A stretch of 64,000 nucleotides of DNA from Terebella lapidaria (GCA_949152475.1 OX424568.1:4501667-4565666), one strand, 5' to 3'. Positions 25,811 through 39,639 are shown, counted from the stretch's first letter. The notes: generated from the sequence alone by a model not told the origin. Numbers and translations are program-made.

Positions 25811-28800
25811 TCAAGATACATCAGTACGTCAATGCTCCAATCAACAGAATCAAATGATGTGCATGTTTTAGGTGTACTATCAAGCGTGATATGGGGAAAA
25901 GGTAGAGCATCCGGAAATTAACCCCAAAGGAGTGTCGAGTATATTCTTATCAAGTCCAATATCACGAAAGAGAAACAATTATTCATTAGGAAATAGATAA
26001 TTTATATCCCATTTTTTGCACATTGCAAATGTGCTGATAAACAGCTGGCGGCTGCAATTTCCTGGCCCACCATACAATCAAAAATTATGCAAAACTGTGT
26101 AAATGAGCATGAAACGCTAATATAGCGGGGCAACTGCTGAATGTCTGCCAGCATTTTGTAATGAAGATTTCACATTTGTGCTACAACTCATGTCATGAAA
26201 TCATATAGAACTGCAATCATTCCAACGATCCCCAGAAGATCAAAACATTCTGAACGATCACTCGAACAGAAGTGATTCATTTTCAGATCATCCGATCGTG
26301 TATGCTCTATTAAAAGTCATTTTTGCTTGAATGACAGGGAGCGTTAAAGATGTTAAGACTGTCTTATAAATTCAAACTAATGGTTTGATAATAATCGTTT
26401 TACGATTTTAGGATGAATGATTTCACGATAAATGATGATGAACATAACCAAGTGTGATCTCTAGCAGTAGGAATATATATTTTATACATGTTTGTGTTGC
26501 AAACTATTTCTTGAAAGTACCCACCATGGTGTTTACACATTCCATAGATAGGTCCACGTAATGTAGTGGTATTGATATTTTTATTCGGTCAATGATTCTC
26601 TATTGAACCTTGCTTCAAACTTGTTGTAAATCATGTTTGGTTGTGCAATGTCCAGTGACCTGCACCATGCTGCCATGTATCGCCACCACAATAGAAAGTA
26701 CCGTACGCCTGTCGAGGAGCACTGTATCTTACCCGTTGAATGGAACAATGAACCGCTTTCAAATATTAGGTCAGTCGATCTCTGAGTGGTGCAGACAGTC
26801 CAAACCACACACATGAAATCGATTGAAGCTGTGGAAAGACTCTCCAGGAATGATATAGCAGTTCTCTGTTGTCACTTGTGGGGACCTGAATACACGATAC
26901 CGTATATACCTAAAAACAGGTGGCATATTCTGGACATTTAGTCTAGTTACTTGAATGTAGTGTTTGATTTCCGCAGTCTATCATGCAAAAAGTGTACTTT
27001 CGATAACCGTGTGCCACTCTAGCGAAAAAGTTTAAATCAATGGAAAATATTGATACTGCCACTGAATATGTGTGAGATAATACACTGATACAGGAGGAGT
27101 GATATCACTGTCTGTTCGATGCATAGCCGTGAACAGATGATGATATCACTTCAAGTGCCATCAGTGACACAGTGTTTTATCTTCCATAAATCCCGAGATC
27201 ATGATAACAAATTAACTAGTGATATCGACGTCGTTTAGATCAGATATCACACCCCCTAGAAGTGTATAGAAACATAATGTTGTTTTGCGAACTGAACCAA
27301 CACTAGGTGTTGTCGGGATCATAGAATATGCAAGACTGTGTTAGCTGTTAACTATTTTCACACATTTATTACGACGGCAGTCCCAGTGGATATGCAAATA
27401 ATTCATACGTCTCAGTTTACCTGGATAACATATTGATTACAGTGCCATGCTTTTGCAGCTGTTTTCACAAAACCTGCCATCAGCAATACAGTGAAGGGAG
27501 TGTAGTGCTTCCTTCTTTTCGATCCTCAAGATTCTAGGTGTAATTTCGCGTAGATAACTAGTTATGTCTCAGTGGATGTGGATCCATTGTGTGAGGATTC
27601 CACCACCAGGGATATGTAATGTGGGGAAGTAGAGGGAAAACAACACCAACCAATATATGTATGTAGGACATGCACATGTTCTCTGTTTTTCAGATATTTT
27701 TGCCATGTCAGTGGAGCTGAAAATTAACAACAGCTGTCAACAATCACAAGCAGCCTCATTACTTATTACCAAGATTGACACACTCTATATTAAAAAAGTA
27801 GAAATGGATAATAGTACTGACAGACAAATTCATATTCCAAGACAGAATCCATAGACGAATTATACCAACCACTACATCCCCGTCCCCGTGAGTAACAGGA
27901 CACCTTTTCATAGGCGACGTCTCAGCCCTTGTGGAATCGTTATTGCGACATTCCATAATTTGTAAGTAGAATGAGAATAGAACAGTATGTGTCTGGAATG
28001 CTTAGGTGGTACTTAATTGGTAGTCATGGTTAATTGGCTCATGGACGGAACATTTTTGTTTGCAAAATCTGAATATTTCCGTTCATTCTTGGGATATGTT
28101 CGATTTTGTGACAAATATCAGTTTTTGAAGCTCATCAACCATTATGATTCGTATTCATGATGTCACAAATGAATATTACCTCAGGTGCATTCTAACTCAT
28201 ATTCTGATTTTCCCGTGATATCAGTTCTAACACAGAATGAAAATAGAATTCATATGTATAGGTTTCATTGCTCTCAAGATGTTGGTTTTCGTTTCGTGGC
28301 CATTTGGATTTTGCGTTAGGTCGGTAAAACACATTTGGGTATACCGGTATGTTTTGAGTCGTATTCAACAAAAAAAAACCATTACCTATATTTTTGCATT
28401 GAGAGACTTTGGGCATAATGTTTTAGCCACATTTTCTTTTATAACAAGTACTGTCCACTGGGACATAGAGCTTAGATATTAAGCATATCAACTTGGGTAT
28501 TAATCTTTACCATTTTACTTTAAACGAAACGATAATACCAGGCATTCGAGCCTTTTGGTTATTTTGTTTCTGTTAACTTGTATATGAAAATCAATACGCG
28601 TTCCAACCATGGCAAAGCATATCAGCTGCTGGCTGTCATTTGAAGGAGGTCATCACGATCTGTGGGTTTACACAACTAAATATAGGTTTTTGCATGAGAA
28701 CTAATTTACCGATTAAAATTCATCCATTCAAAATTCGTTCAATTGACATTGGTTTTGTGTTATGCAGGATGTGTCATCATAAACATTATATTACGTGAAT

Positions 28801-30213
28801 TTGTAAATAATAAGCAACCGTAGGTCCACTTTCCATTAGACAATTGCATTACTATTCAATGTATTTATTGGATATTATTTTCTCAGTACGTTATTCACAC
28901 AATGTATATATTTGTTCAGCTAAATCCTAAAAGCGTATTCCACTTTAAATATTTATGTACATGTTCATTCCCGGGGTGGATCACGTGGTGTCGTCAAACA
29001 GATGGTGGGTCCTTAATTATGACACTGATACTGACTGAATTTTACCTGAATGTCTTCACGACATTTGGCTGGTGTCTGTCAGTGTCAGATGACAGTCAAG
29101 ATGGACACGAAAGAGGAAACAACATTTCCAACAAACAACACCTCAGAATTCTGGTCGATGAGGAACTGATGGTACTTGCTGACAACGAACACAATGTGAA
29201 CTGTTCTAAGGTATATGAGAACATATTTCACGAAATGTACCTTTAAACAATAAGAAGACTCGTATCATCACTTGATCAATAATTATTAATCCTTTCATCT
29301 TAACGACAAAACCACATAGTAATAAGACACACCCCATGTAACATCAGTATAACACCAATATATCTCAATATAAACAAGAACACGTGTTTATGTTGGTACT
29401 CCGACAACTCGTCTGTTTCCATACCATGATTTATTCATTCGTTTTATCTGCGAAACAGGCAGATTTGAAAATATTAAAGACATGGATACTAATAAATACA
29501 GGAAATTGTTACCAATAGAAAGAATTTGTAAAATCTAAATCTGAAAATATTGAGGATGAATTTCATTTTCTTTTTGAATGCCCAGTTTATGAGAAACTAA
29601 GGAGAAGTTTTTTTGACAAATGTTACTAAGTAGTGATGCATGTATGATATTGTAATGAACATCAACTGGAAATCGTGCTTGAATTTTACTGCACATATAT
29701 GGGAAATCCGGAAAAGAATGGTGTATATGTAGCTATATATTAAGTAACTCCAGCATAGTCTCAGTATACGGTCATCAAACTCTCAAATAGTTTGACTGCT
29801 ACCATTTTTCTTTTGCATTGTTACATGTATACTTTACATCTACACCGGCCACCTGTAAATACATTCGTGTTCAGTCACTTGTAAGCCCGTGAGGGCTGGG
29901 TATACTATGTATGATGTTTTCTATTTACTGTCAGGAATTCCCGATGTACATGTGACTCAAATAAATAATTTTTCATTCATTCATTCATACACGCTTTAGC
30001 TTCTGATTTCACACAAAAATGGTTGAACGATGTCAATACAAAGCGTGTGGATCAGATTCACGATATACAGGTCGTTTAGATAACACTAGAGCTTTGGCGC
30101 CATTTCCAAAGCCGAAGGGATACCCGGAGAAATGTCTGAGGGTGGATTCAGGCATGTGGCAAGTCAGAACTCGAAGGGAAGACTCCATCATTAGCAGAGA
30201 CCAATCTCTACCC
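25782..30213 (+). repeat. Large tandem array, unit 3 (4432 bp)
   Basis: Nearly identical to unit 2, except for a private deletion of about 423 bp at 28251, where 'aatagaattca' joins directly to 'tatgtataggtttc'. Single-base variants at 27899, 27909 and 28152 match unit 1 and not units 2 or 4. Confidence 0.93.
29443..29988 (+). mobile_element. LINE 3' end in unit 3
   Basis: Same insertion site and structure as in unit 2. Confidence 0.85.
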
Positions 30214-30242
30214 CTGGCCATGGAGCCCAGGCCAGAATTGTA
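30019..30242 (+). pseudogene. THAP-type exon, unit 3
   Basis: This is a near-identical copy with the same shift. Confidence 0.6.
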
Positions 30243-33200
30243 TCAAGATACATCAGTACGTCAATGCTCCAATCAACAGAATCAAATGATGTGCATGTTT
30301 TAGGTGTACTATCAAGCGTGATATGGGGAAAAGGTAGAGCATCCGGAAATTAACCCCAAAGGAGTGTCGAGTATATTCTTATCAAGTCCAATATCACGAA
30401 AGAGAAACAATTATTCATTAGGAAATAGATGATTTATATCCCATTTTTTGCACATTGCAAATGTGCTGATAAACAGCTGGCGGCTGCAATTTCCTGTCCC
30501 ACCATACAATCAAAAATTATGCAAAACTGTGTAAATGAGCATGAAACGCTAATATAGCGGGGCAACTGCTGAATGTCTGCCAGCATTTTGTAATGAAGAT
30601 TTCACATTTGTGCTACAACTCATGTCATGAAATCATATAGAACAGAAGTGATTCATTTTCAGATCATCCGATCGTGTATGCTCTATTAAAAGTCATTTTT
30701 GCTTGAATGACAGGGAGCGTTAAAGATTTTAAGACTGTCTTATAAATTCAAACTAATGGTTTGATAATAATCGTTTTACGATTTTAGGATGAATGATTTC
30801 ACGATAAATGATGATGAACATAACCAAGTGTGATCTCTAGCAGTAGGAATATATATTTTATACATGTTTGTGTTGCAAACTATTTCTTGAAAGTACCCAC
30901 CATGGTGTTTACACATTCCATAGATAGGTCCACGTAATGTAGTGGTATTGATATTTTTATTCGGTCAATGATTCTCTATTGAACCTTGCTTCAAACTTGT
31001 TGTAAATCATGTTTGGTTGTGCAATGTCCAGTGACCTGCACCATGCTGCCATGTATCGCCACCACAATAGAAAGTACCGTACGCCTGTCGAGGAGCACTG
31101 TATCTTACCCGTTGAATGGAACAATGAACCGCTTTCAAATATTAGGTCAGTCGATCTCTGAGTGGTGCAGACAGTCCAAACCACACACATGAAATCGATT
31201 GAAGCTGTGGAAAGACTCTCCAGGAATGATATAGCAGTTCTCTGTTGTCACTTGTGGGGACCTGAATACACGATACCGTATATACCTAAAAACAGGTGGC
31301 ATATTCTGGACATTTAGTCTAGTTACTTGAATGTAGTGTTTGATTTCCGCAGTCTATCATGCAAAAAGTGTACTTTCGATAACCGTGTGCCACTCTAGCG
31401 AAAAAGTTTAAATCAATGGAAAATATTGATACTGCCACTGAATATGTGTGAGATAATACACTGATACAGGAGGAGTGATATCACTGTCTGTTCGATGCAT
31501 AGCCGTGAACAGATGATGATATCACTTCAAGTGCCATCAGTGACACAGTGTTTTATCTCCCATAAATCCCGAGATCATGATAGCAAATTTACAAGTGATA
31601 TCAACGTCGATTAGGTAAGATATCACACCCCCAGATGTGTATGGAAAAATAATGTTTTTTGCGAACTGAACCAACACTAGGTGTTGTCGGGATCATAGAA
31701 TATGCAAGACTGTGTTAGCTGTTAACTATTTTCACACATTTATTACGACGGCAGTCCCAGTGGATATGCAAATAATTCATACGTCTCAGTTTATCTGGAT
31801 AACATATTGATTACAGTGCCATGCTTTTGCAGCTGTTTTCACAAAACCTGCCATCAGCAATACAGTGAAGGGAGTGTAGTGCTTCCTTCTTTTCGATCCT
31901 CAAGATTCTAGGTGTAATTTCGCGTAGATAACTAGTTATGTCTCAGTGGATGTGGATCCATTGTGTGAAGTTTCCATCGCCAGGGATATGTGATGTGGGA
32001 AAGTAGAGGGAAAACAACACCAACCAATACATGTATGTAGGACATGCACATGTTCTCTGTTTTTCAGATATTTTTGCATGTCGGTGAAGCTGAAAATTAA
32101 CAACAGCTGTCAACAATCACAAGCAGCCTCATTACTTATTACCAAGATTGACACACTCCATATTAGAACAGTACAAATGGATAATAGTACTGACAGACAA
32201 ATTCATATTCCAAGACAGAATCCATAGACGAATTATACCAACCACTACATCCCCGTCCCCGTGAGTAACAGGAGACCTTTTCCTAGGCGACGTCTCAGCC
32301 CTTGTGGAATCGTTATTGCGACATTCCATAATTTGTAAGTAGAATGAGAATAGAACAGTATGTGTCTGGAATGCTTAGGTGGTACTTAATTGGTAGTCAT
32401 GGTTAATTGGCTCATGGACGGAACATTTTTGTTTGCAAAATCTGAATATTTCCGTTCATTCTTGGGATATGTTCGATTTTGTGACAAATATCAGTTTTTG
32501 AAGCTCATCAACCATTATGATTCCTATTCATGATGTCACAAATGAATATTACCTCAGGTGCATTCTAACTCATATTCTGATTTTCCCGTGATATCAGTTC
32601 TAACACAGAATGAAAATAGAATTCAATGAATTCATTTTAGTCCACATGTCTAATTACACATGGCTCATGTGCACACATTTGGAAAAAAAAGTGTTCAGTC
32701 ATCCTCACATCCACACACTTAGCAAAACCAGCAGTGCAGACAATAAGCGTGGGGAGTTGTCGTCGTGTATCCTGCTAACGATTTCATTAGGATGGCCAAG
32801 GCAACTATCCTTTTTAGTTTTTTCGTCATGTGCTAATTGACTTGACGTTTGACATTTCTGTGACATTTTGTGCTGAACATTCGTGGCAAGAGGTGAATGG
32901 CTGTAACAGAAATGTTCGTAGATATATCATACCACTCCCAAAAGCAAATAAGAGTGTTATACTTTATATACAAACAATCACTGATGATACGACAGGCCCT
33001 ACTTCTATGCAGTTTTCATTATATATAACTCCTCACATGCACTCTTGTGATATGTATAGGTTTCATTGCTCTCAAGATGTTGGTTTTCGTTTCGTGGCCA
33101 TTTGGATTTTGCGTTAGGTCGGTAAAACACATTTGGGTATACCGGTATGTTTTGAGTCGTATTCAACAAAAAAAAACCATTACCTATATTTTTGCATTGA

Positions 33201-35002
33201 GAGACTTTGGGCATAATGTTTTAGCCACATTTTCTTTTATAACAAGTACTGTCCACTGGGACATAAAGCTTAGATATTAAGCATATCAACTTGGGTATTA
33301 ATCTTTACCATTTTACTTTAAACGAAACGATAATTCGAGCCTTTTGGTTATTTTGTTTCTGTTAACTTGTATATGAAAATCAATACGCGTTCCAACCATG
33401 GCAAAGCATATCAGCTGCTGGCTGTCATTTGAAGGAGGTCATCACGATCTGTGGGTTTACACAACTAAATATAGGTTTTTGCATGAGAACTAATTTACCG
33501 ATTAAAATTCATCCATTCAAAATTCGTTCAATTGACATTGGTTTTGTGTTATGCAGGATGTGTCATCATAAACATTATATTACGTGAATTTGTAAATAAT
33601 AAGCAACCGTAGGTCCACTTTCCATTAGACAATTGCATTACTATTCAATGTATTTATTGGATATTATTTTCTCAGTACGTTATTCACACAATGTATATAT
33701 TTGTTCAGCTAAATCCTAAAAGCGTATTCCACTTTAAATATTTATGTACATGTTCATTCCCGGGGTGGATCACGTGGTGTCGTCAAACAGATGGTGGGTC
33801 CTTAATTATGACACTGATACTGACTGAATTTTACCTGAATGTCTTCACGACATTTGGCTGGTGTCTGTCAGTGTCAGATGACAGTCAAGATGGACACGAA
33901 AGAGGAAACAACATTTCCAACAAACAACACCTCAGAATTCTGGTCGATGAGGAACTGATGGTACTTGCTGACAACAAACACAATGTGAACTGTTCTAAGG
34001 TATATGAGAACATATTTCACGAAATGTACCTTTAAACAATAAGAAGACTCGTATCATCACTTGATCAATAATTATTAATCCTTTCATCTTAACGACAAAA
34101 CCACATAGTAATAAGACACACCCCATGTAACATCAGTATAACACCAATATATCTCAATATAAACAAGAACACGTGTTTATGTTGGTACTCCGACAACTCG
34201 TCTGTTTCCATACCATGATTTATTCATTCGTTTTATCTGCGAAACAGGCAGATTTGAAAATATTAAAGACATGGATACTAATAAATACAGGAAATTGTTA
34301 CCAATAGAAAGAATTTGTAAAATTTAAATCTGAAAATATTGAGGATGAATTTCATTTTCTTTTTGAATGCCCAGTTTATGAGAAACTAAGGAGAAGTTTT
34401 TTTGACAAATGTTACTAAGTAGTGATGCATGTATGATATTGTAATGAACATCAACTGGAAATCGTGCTTGAATTTTACTGCACATATATGGGAAATCCGG
34501 AAAAGAATGGTGTATATGTAGCTATATATTAAGTAACTCCAGCATAGTCTCAGTATACGGTCATCAAACTCTCAAATAGTTTGACTGCTACCATTTTTCT
34601 TTTGTATTGTTACATGTATACTTTACATCTACACCGGCCACCTGTAAATACATTCGTGTTCAGTCACTTGTAAGCCCGTGAGGGCTGGGTATACTATGTA
34701 TGATGTTTTCTATTTACTGTCAGGAATTCCCGATGTACATGTGACTCAAATAAATAATTTTTCATTCATTCATTCATACACGCTTTAGCTTCTGATTTCA
34801 CACAAAAATGGTTGAACGATGTCAATACAAAGCGTGTGGATCAGATTCACGATATACAGGTCGTTTAGATAACACTAGAGCTTTGGCGCCATTTCCAAAG
34901 CCGAAGGGATACCCGGAGAAATGTCTGAGGGTGGATTCAGGCATGTGGCAAGTCAGAACTCGAAGGGAAGACTCCATCATTAGCAGAGACCAATCTCTAC
35001 CC
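30214..35002 (+). repeat. Large tandem array, unit 4 (4789 bp)
   Basis: It has a private deletion of about 54 bp at 30640, where 'catatagaac' joins 'agaagtgattc'. A patch at about 31555-31670 is identical to unit 1 rather than to units 2, 3 and 5. A second patch at about 31970-32180 shares variants with unit 5 ('ggtgaagctg', 'attagaacag'). Confidence 0.93.
34237..34777 (+). mobile_element. LINE 3' end in unit 4
   Basis: Same insertion as in units 1-3. Confidence 0.85.
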
Positions 35003-35031
35003 CTGGCCATGGAGCCCAGGCCAGAATTGTA
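34808..35031 (+). pseudogene. THAP-type exon, unit 4
   Basis: This is a near-identical copy with the same shift. Confidence 0.6.
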
Positions 35032-38000
35032 TCAAGATACATCAGTACGTCAATGCTCCAATCAACAGAATCAAATGATGTGCATGTTTTAGGTGTACTA
35101 TCAAGCGTGATATGGGGAAAAGGTAGAGCATCCGGAAATTAACCCCAAAGGAGTGTCGAGTATATTCTTATCAAGTCCAATATCACGAAAGAGAAACAAT
35201 TATTCATTAGGAAATAGATAATTTATATCCCATTTTTTGCACATTGCAAATGTGCTGATAAACAGCTGGCGGCTGCAATTTCCTGGCCCACCATACAATA
35301 AAAAATTATGCAAAACTGTGTAAATGAGCATGAAACGCTAATATAGCGGGGCAACTGCTGAATGTCTGCCAGCATTTTGTAATGAAGATTTCACATTTGT
35401 GCTACAACTCATGTCATGAAATCATATAGAACTGCAATCATTCCAACGATCCCCAGAAGATCAAAACATTCTGAACGATCACTCGAACAGAAGTGATTCA
35501 TTTTCAGATCATCCGATCGTGTATGCTCTATTAAAAGTCATTTTTGCTTGAATGACAGGGAGCGTTAAAGATTTTAAGACTGTCTTATAAATTCAAACTA
35601 ATGGTTTGATAATAATCGTTTTACGATTTTAGGATGAATGATTTCACGATAAATGATGATGAACATAACCAAGTGTGATCTCTAGCAGTAGGAATATATA
35701 TTTTATCCATGTTTGTGTTGCAAACTATTTCTTGAAAGTACCCACCATGGTGTTTACACATTCCATAGATAGGTCCACGTAATGTAGTGGTATTGATATT
35801 TTTATTCGGTCAATGATTCTCTATTGAACCTTGCTTCAAACTTGTTGTAAATCATGTTTGGTTGTGCAATGTCCAGTGACCTGCACCATGCTGCCATGTA
35901 TCGCCACCACAATAGAAAGTACCGTACGCCTGTCGAGGAGCACTGTATCTTACCCGTTGAATGGAACAATGAACCGCTTTCAAATATTAGGTCAGTCGAT
36001 CTCTGAGTGGTGCAGACAGTCCAAACCACACACATGAAATCGATTGAAGCTGTGGAAAGACTCTCCAGGAATGATATAGCAGTTCTCTGTTGTCACTTGT
36101 GGGGACCTGAATACACGATACCGTATATACCTAAAAACAGGTGGCATATTCTGGACATTTAGTCTAGTTACTTGAATGTAGTGTTTGATTTCCGCAGTCT
36201 ATCATGCAAAAAGTGTACTTTCGATAACCGTGTGCCACTCTAGCGAAAAAGTTTAAATCAATGGAAAATATTGATACTGCCACTGAATATGTGTGAGATA
36301 ATACACTGATACAGGAGGAGTGATATCACTGTCTGTTCGATGCATAGCCGTGAACAGATGATGATATCACTTCAAGTGCCATCAGTGACACAGTGTTTTA
36401 TCTTCCATAAATCCCGAGATCATGATAACAAATTAACTAGTGATATCGACGTCGTTTAGATCAGATATCACACCCCCTAGATGTGTATAGAAACATAATG
36501 TTGTTTTGCGAACTGAACCAACACTAGGTGTTGTCGGGATCATAGAATATGCAAGACTGTGTTAGCTGTTAACTATTGTCACACATTTATTACGACGGCA
36601 GTCCCAGTGGATATGCAAATAATTCATACGTCTCAGTTTACCTGGATAACATATTGATTACAGTGCCATGCTTTTGCAGCTGTTTTCACAAAACCTGCCA
36701 TCAGCAATACAGTGAAGGAAGTGTAGTGCTTCCTTCTTTTCGATCCTCAAGATTCTAGGTGTAATTTCGCGTAGATAACTAGCTATGTCTCTAGATGTGG
36801 ATCCATTGTGTGAGGATTCCACCACCAGGGATATGTAATGTGGGAAAGTAGAGGGAAAACAACACCAACCAATACATGTATGTAGGACATGCACATGTTC
36901 TCTGTTTTTCAGATATTTTTGCCATGTCGGTGAAGCTGAAAATCAACAACAGCTGTCAACAATCACAAGCAGCCTCATTACTTTTACCAAGACCGACACA
37001 CTCCATATTAGAACAGCAGAAATGGATAATAGTACTGACAAACAGACAAATTCATATGACAAAATCCATAGACGAATTATACCAACCGCTACATCCCCGT
37101 CCCCGCGAGTAACAGGAGACCTTTTGATAGGCGACATCTCAGCCATTATGGAATCGTTATTGCGACATTTTAAAATTTATAGGTAGAATGAGGATAGAAC
37201 AGTGTGTCCGAAAGGTGGTAATCGGTAGTCATGGTAATTGTGCTCATGGAGCAAATTCTGAATACTTTCGTTCATTCTCGGGATATATTTGATTCTGTGA
37301 CATTAAACATGGAAACAATACCCAAGTATATAGTATCCGAGTAAACAAAACCACATCCATTATCCAATCTCAAAGTCCGGTGTCAGGCAAAATCGAGAAA
37401 ATTTTATTTATACAAATATCACTGTTTTTTTAACTGTAAATTTAAAGCTCATCAACTATTATGACTTGTATTCATGATGTCACAAAGGATACCTCAGGTG
37501 CCTTTCGCACCTGAAACCAGTTCTTACACAGAATGAAAATAAAATTTAATGAATTCATTTTATTCCACAGGTCGAATTACACATGGTTCATGTGCACACA
37601 TTTGGATAAATAGGTGTCCAATCATTTTCACGTCCACATACTTAGCAAAACCAGCAGTGCAGACAATAAGCGTGGGGGGTAGTCGTGGTGTATCCTGCTA
37701 ACGATTTCATCGGGATGGCCAAGGCAACTATCCTTTTCAGTTTTTTCGTCATGTGCTAATTGACTTGACGTTTGACATTTCTGTGACATTTTGTGCTGCA
37801 CATTCGTGGCAAGAGGTAAATGTCTGTAACAGAAATGTCCGTAGATATACCACACCACTCCCATAAGCAAAAAAGAGTGTTATACTTTATATACAAACAA
37901 TCACTGATGATACGACAGGCCCTACTTCTATGCAGTTTTCATTATATAGAACTCCTCACATGCACTCTTGTGATATGTATAGGTTTCGTTGCTCTCAAAA

Positions 38001-39220
38001 TGTTGGTTTTCGTTTCGTGGCCATTTGGATTTTGCGGTAGGTCGGTAAAACACATTTGGGTATACCGGTATGTTTTGAGTCCTTTCCAACAAAAACAAAC
38101 ATTACCTATATTTTTGCATTGAGAGACTTTGGGCAAAATGTTTTAGCCACTTTTTCTTTTATAATAAGTACTGTACGCTCGGACATAAAGCTTAGATATT
38201 AAGCATATAAACTTGGGTATTAATCTTTACCGTTTTAGTTGAAACGAAACGATAATATCAGGCTTTCTAGCCTCTTGGATATTTTGTTTCTATTAACTTG
38301 TATATGAAAATTAATACGCGTTCCAACATGGCAAAGCATATCAGCTGCTGGCTGTCATTTGAAGGAGATCATCACGATTTGTGGGTTTACACAATTAAAT
38401 ATAGGCTTTTGCATGGCAACTAATTTACCCATTAAAATTCATCCATTCAAAATTCGTTCAATTGACATTGGCTTGGTGCGACGCAGGATTAATCATCATG
38501 AACATTATATTACGTGAAATTGTAAATAATAAGCAACCGTAGGTCCACTTTCCATTAGACAATTGCATTATTATTTAATGTATTTATTAGATATTATTTT
38601 CTCAGTAGGTTATTTGCACAATGTATATATTTGTTCAGCTAAACCCTAACAAAGAGCGTATTCCACTTTAAATATTTATGTACATGTTCATTCCTGGGAT
38701 GAATCACGTGGTGTCGTCAAACAGATGGTGGGTCCATATGACACTGATACTGACTGAATATTACCTGAATGTCATCATGGCATTTGGCTGATGTCTGACA
38801 GTGTCAGATGTGACAGATGACAGTCAAGATGGACACGGGAGAGGAAACAACAATTCCAACAAACAACACCTCAGAATTCTAGTCGATGAGGAACTGATGG
38901 TACATGTTGACAACGAACACAACGTGAACTCTTTTAAGGTATATGATAACATATTTCACGTAATGTACCTTTAAACAATAAGTAGACTTTCGTATCATCA
39001 CTTGATCAATAACTACTCATCCTTTCATCTTAACGACAAAACCACATAGTAGTATGACATACCCCTTTGTAATGTAACATCGGTATAGTACCAATATATA
39101 GCTCAATATAAACATGAACACGTGTTCATGATGGTACTCTGACAAGTTGTCTGTCTCCTTACCATGATTTATGTCTGTTCATTCGTTTCAGACGCTTTAG
39201 CTTCTGATACCACACAAAAA

Positions 39221-39540
39221 TGGTTGAACGATGTCAATAAACAGCATGTAGATCGGATTCACGATATTCAGATCGTTTAGACAACAGTAGAGCTTTTGCG
39301 CCATTTCCAACAACTACGTTTACCACACTGTCTGCCCCTGATGACGCCAGTGTGTTTTTTGATGAAGTGTTTGGTCGGGCTTTGTTTCTATTGCAAAATG
39401 TTGTATTTAACGTTTGTTATTGGAATCATCAAAATTTGGATGTATCGGTGGTAATAGATTGATACTTACATTCCAAAGCCGAAGGGATACCTGGAGAAAG
39501 TCTGAGGTGTGTGGCCAGTCAGAACTCCAGCCGGAACAAA
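39221..39540 (+). pseudogene. THAP-type exon, unit 5, split by a retroposon
   Basis: The frame reads MVERCQ, a stop, then TACRSDSRYSDRLDN up to APFP. There it is interrupted by the 159-bp retroposon and resumes with 'ccaaagccgaagggatacc'. It is more decayed than the other copies. A clean acceptor-like 'cattcgtttcag' lies 33 bases before the ATG. Confidence 0.6.
39311..39469 (+). mobile_element. Fixed-3'-end retroposon in the unit 5 THAP exon
   Basis: Starts 'caactacgtttaccacactg', ends 'gtaatagattgatacttac'. The flanks are atttccaa (39303-39310) and attccaa (39470-39476). Other units give the empty site 'gcgccatttccaaagccg', so this is a target-site duplication of about 7-8 bp. Confidence 0.88.
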
Positions 39541-39639
39541 TTACCAGGCACTACTATGGGTGCTCTTTGGTGACGATAAACAAACATATTTAAGAGTATA
39601 TAGCTAAATGTGAAATTGACTAATTAGGTCCACAGATCT

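Larger units (their letters stand above)
35003..39540 (+). repeat. Large tandem array, unit 5 (diverged 3' part)
   Basis: The first 1.9 kb is nearly identical to units 2-4. From about 36900 onward it is diverged, with many substitutions and small indels and about 110 extra bases near 37305-37430. It lacks the LINE: 'ttcattcgtttcagacgctt' at about 39178 is an uninterrupted site. The array ends near 39540. Confidence 0.9.

Noticed and set aside
26581-26814. 77-codon minus-strand frames in units 2-4
   Set aside because: They are broken in unit 1 and lack any recognisable motif.
36913-37184. Coding exon in every array unit, after a 'tttttcag' acceptor and before 'gtaagt'
   Set aside because: Unit 5 is open across the segment (ending VTGDLLIGDISAIMESLLRH) and units 1-4 keep a similar tail. 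But units 1-4 carry stops and single-base indels, and the changes show no excess of synonymous differences.
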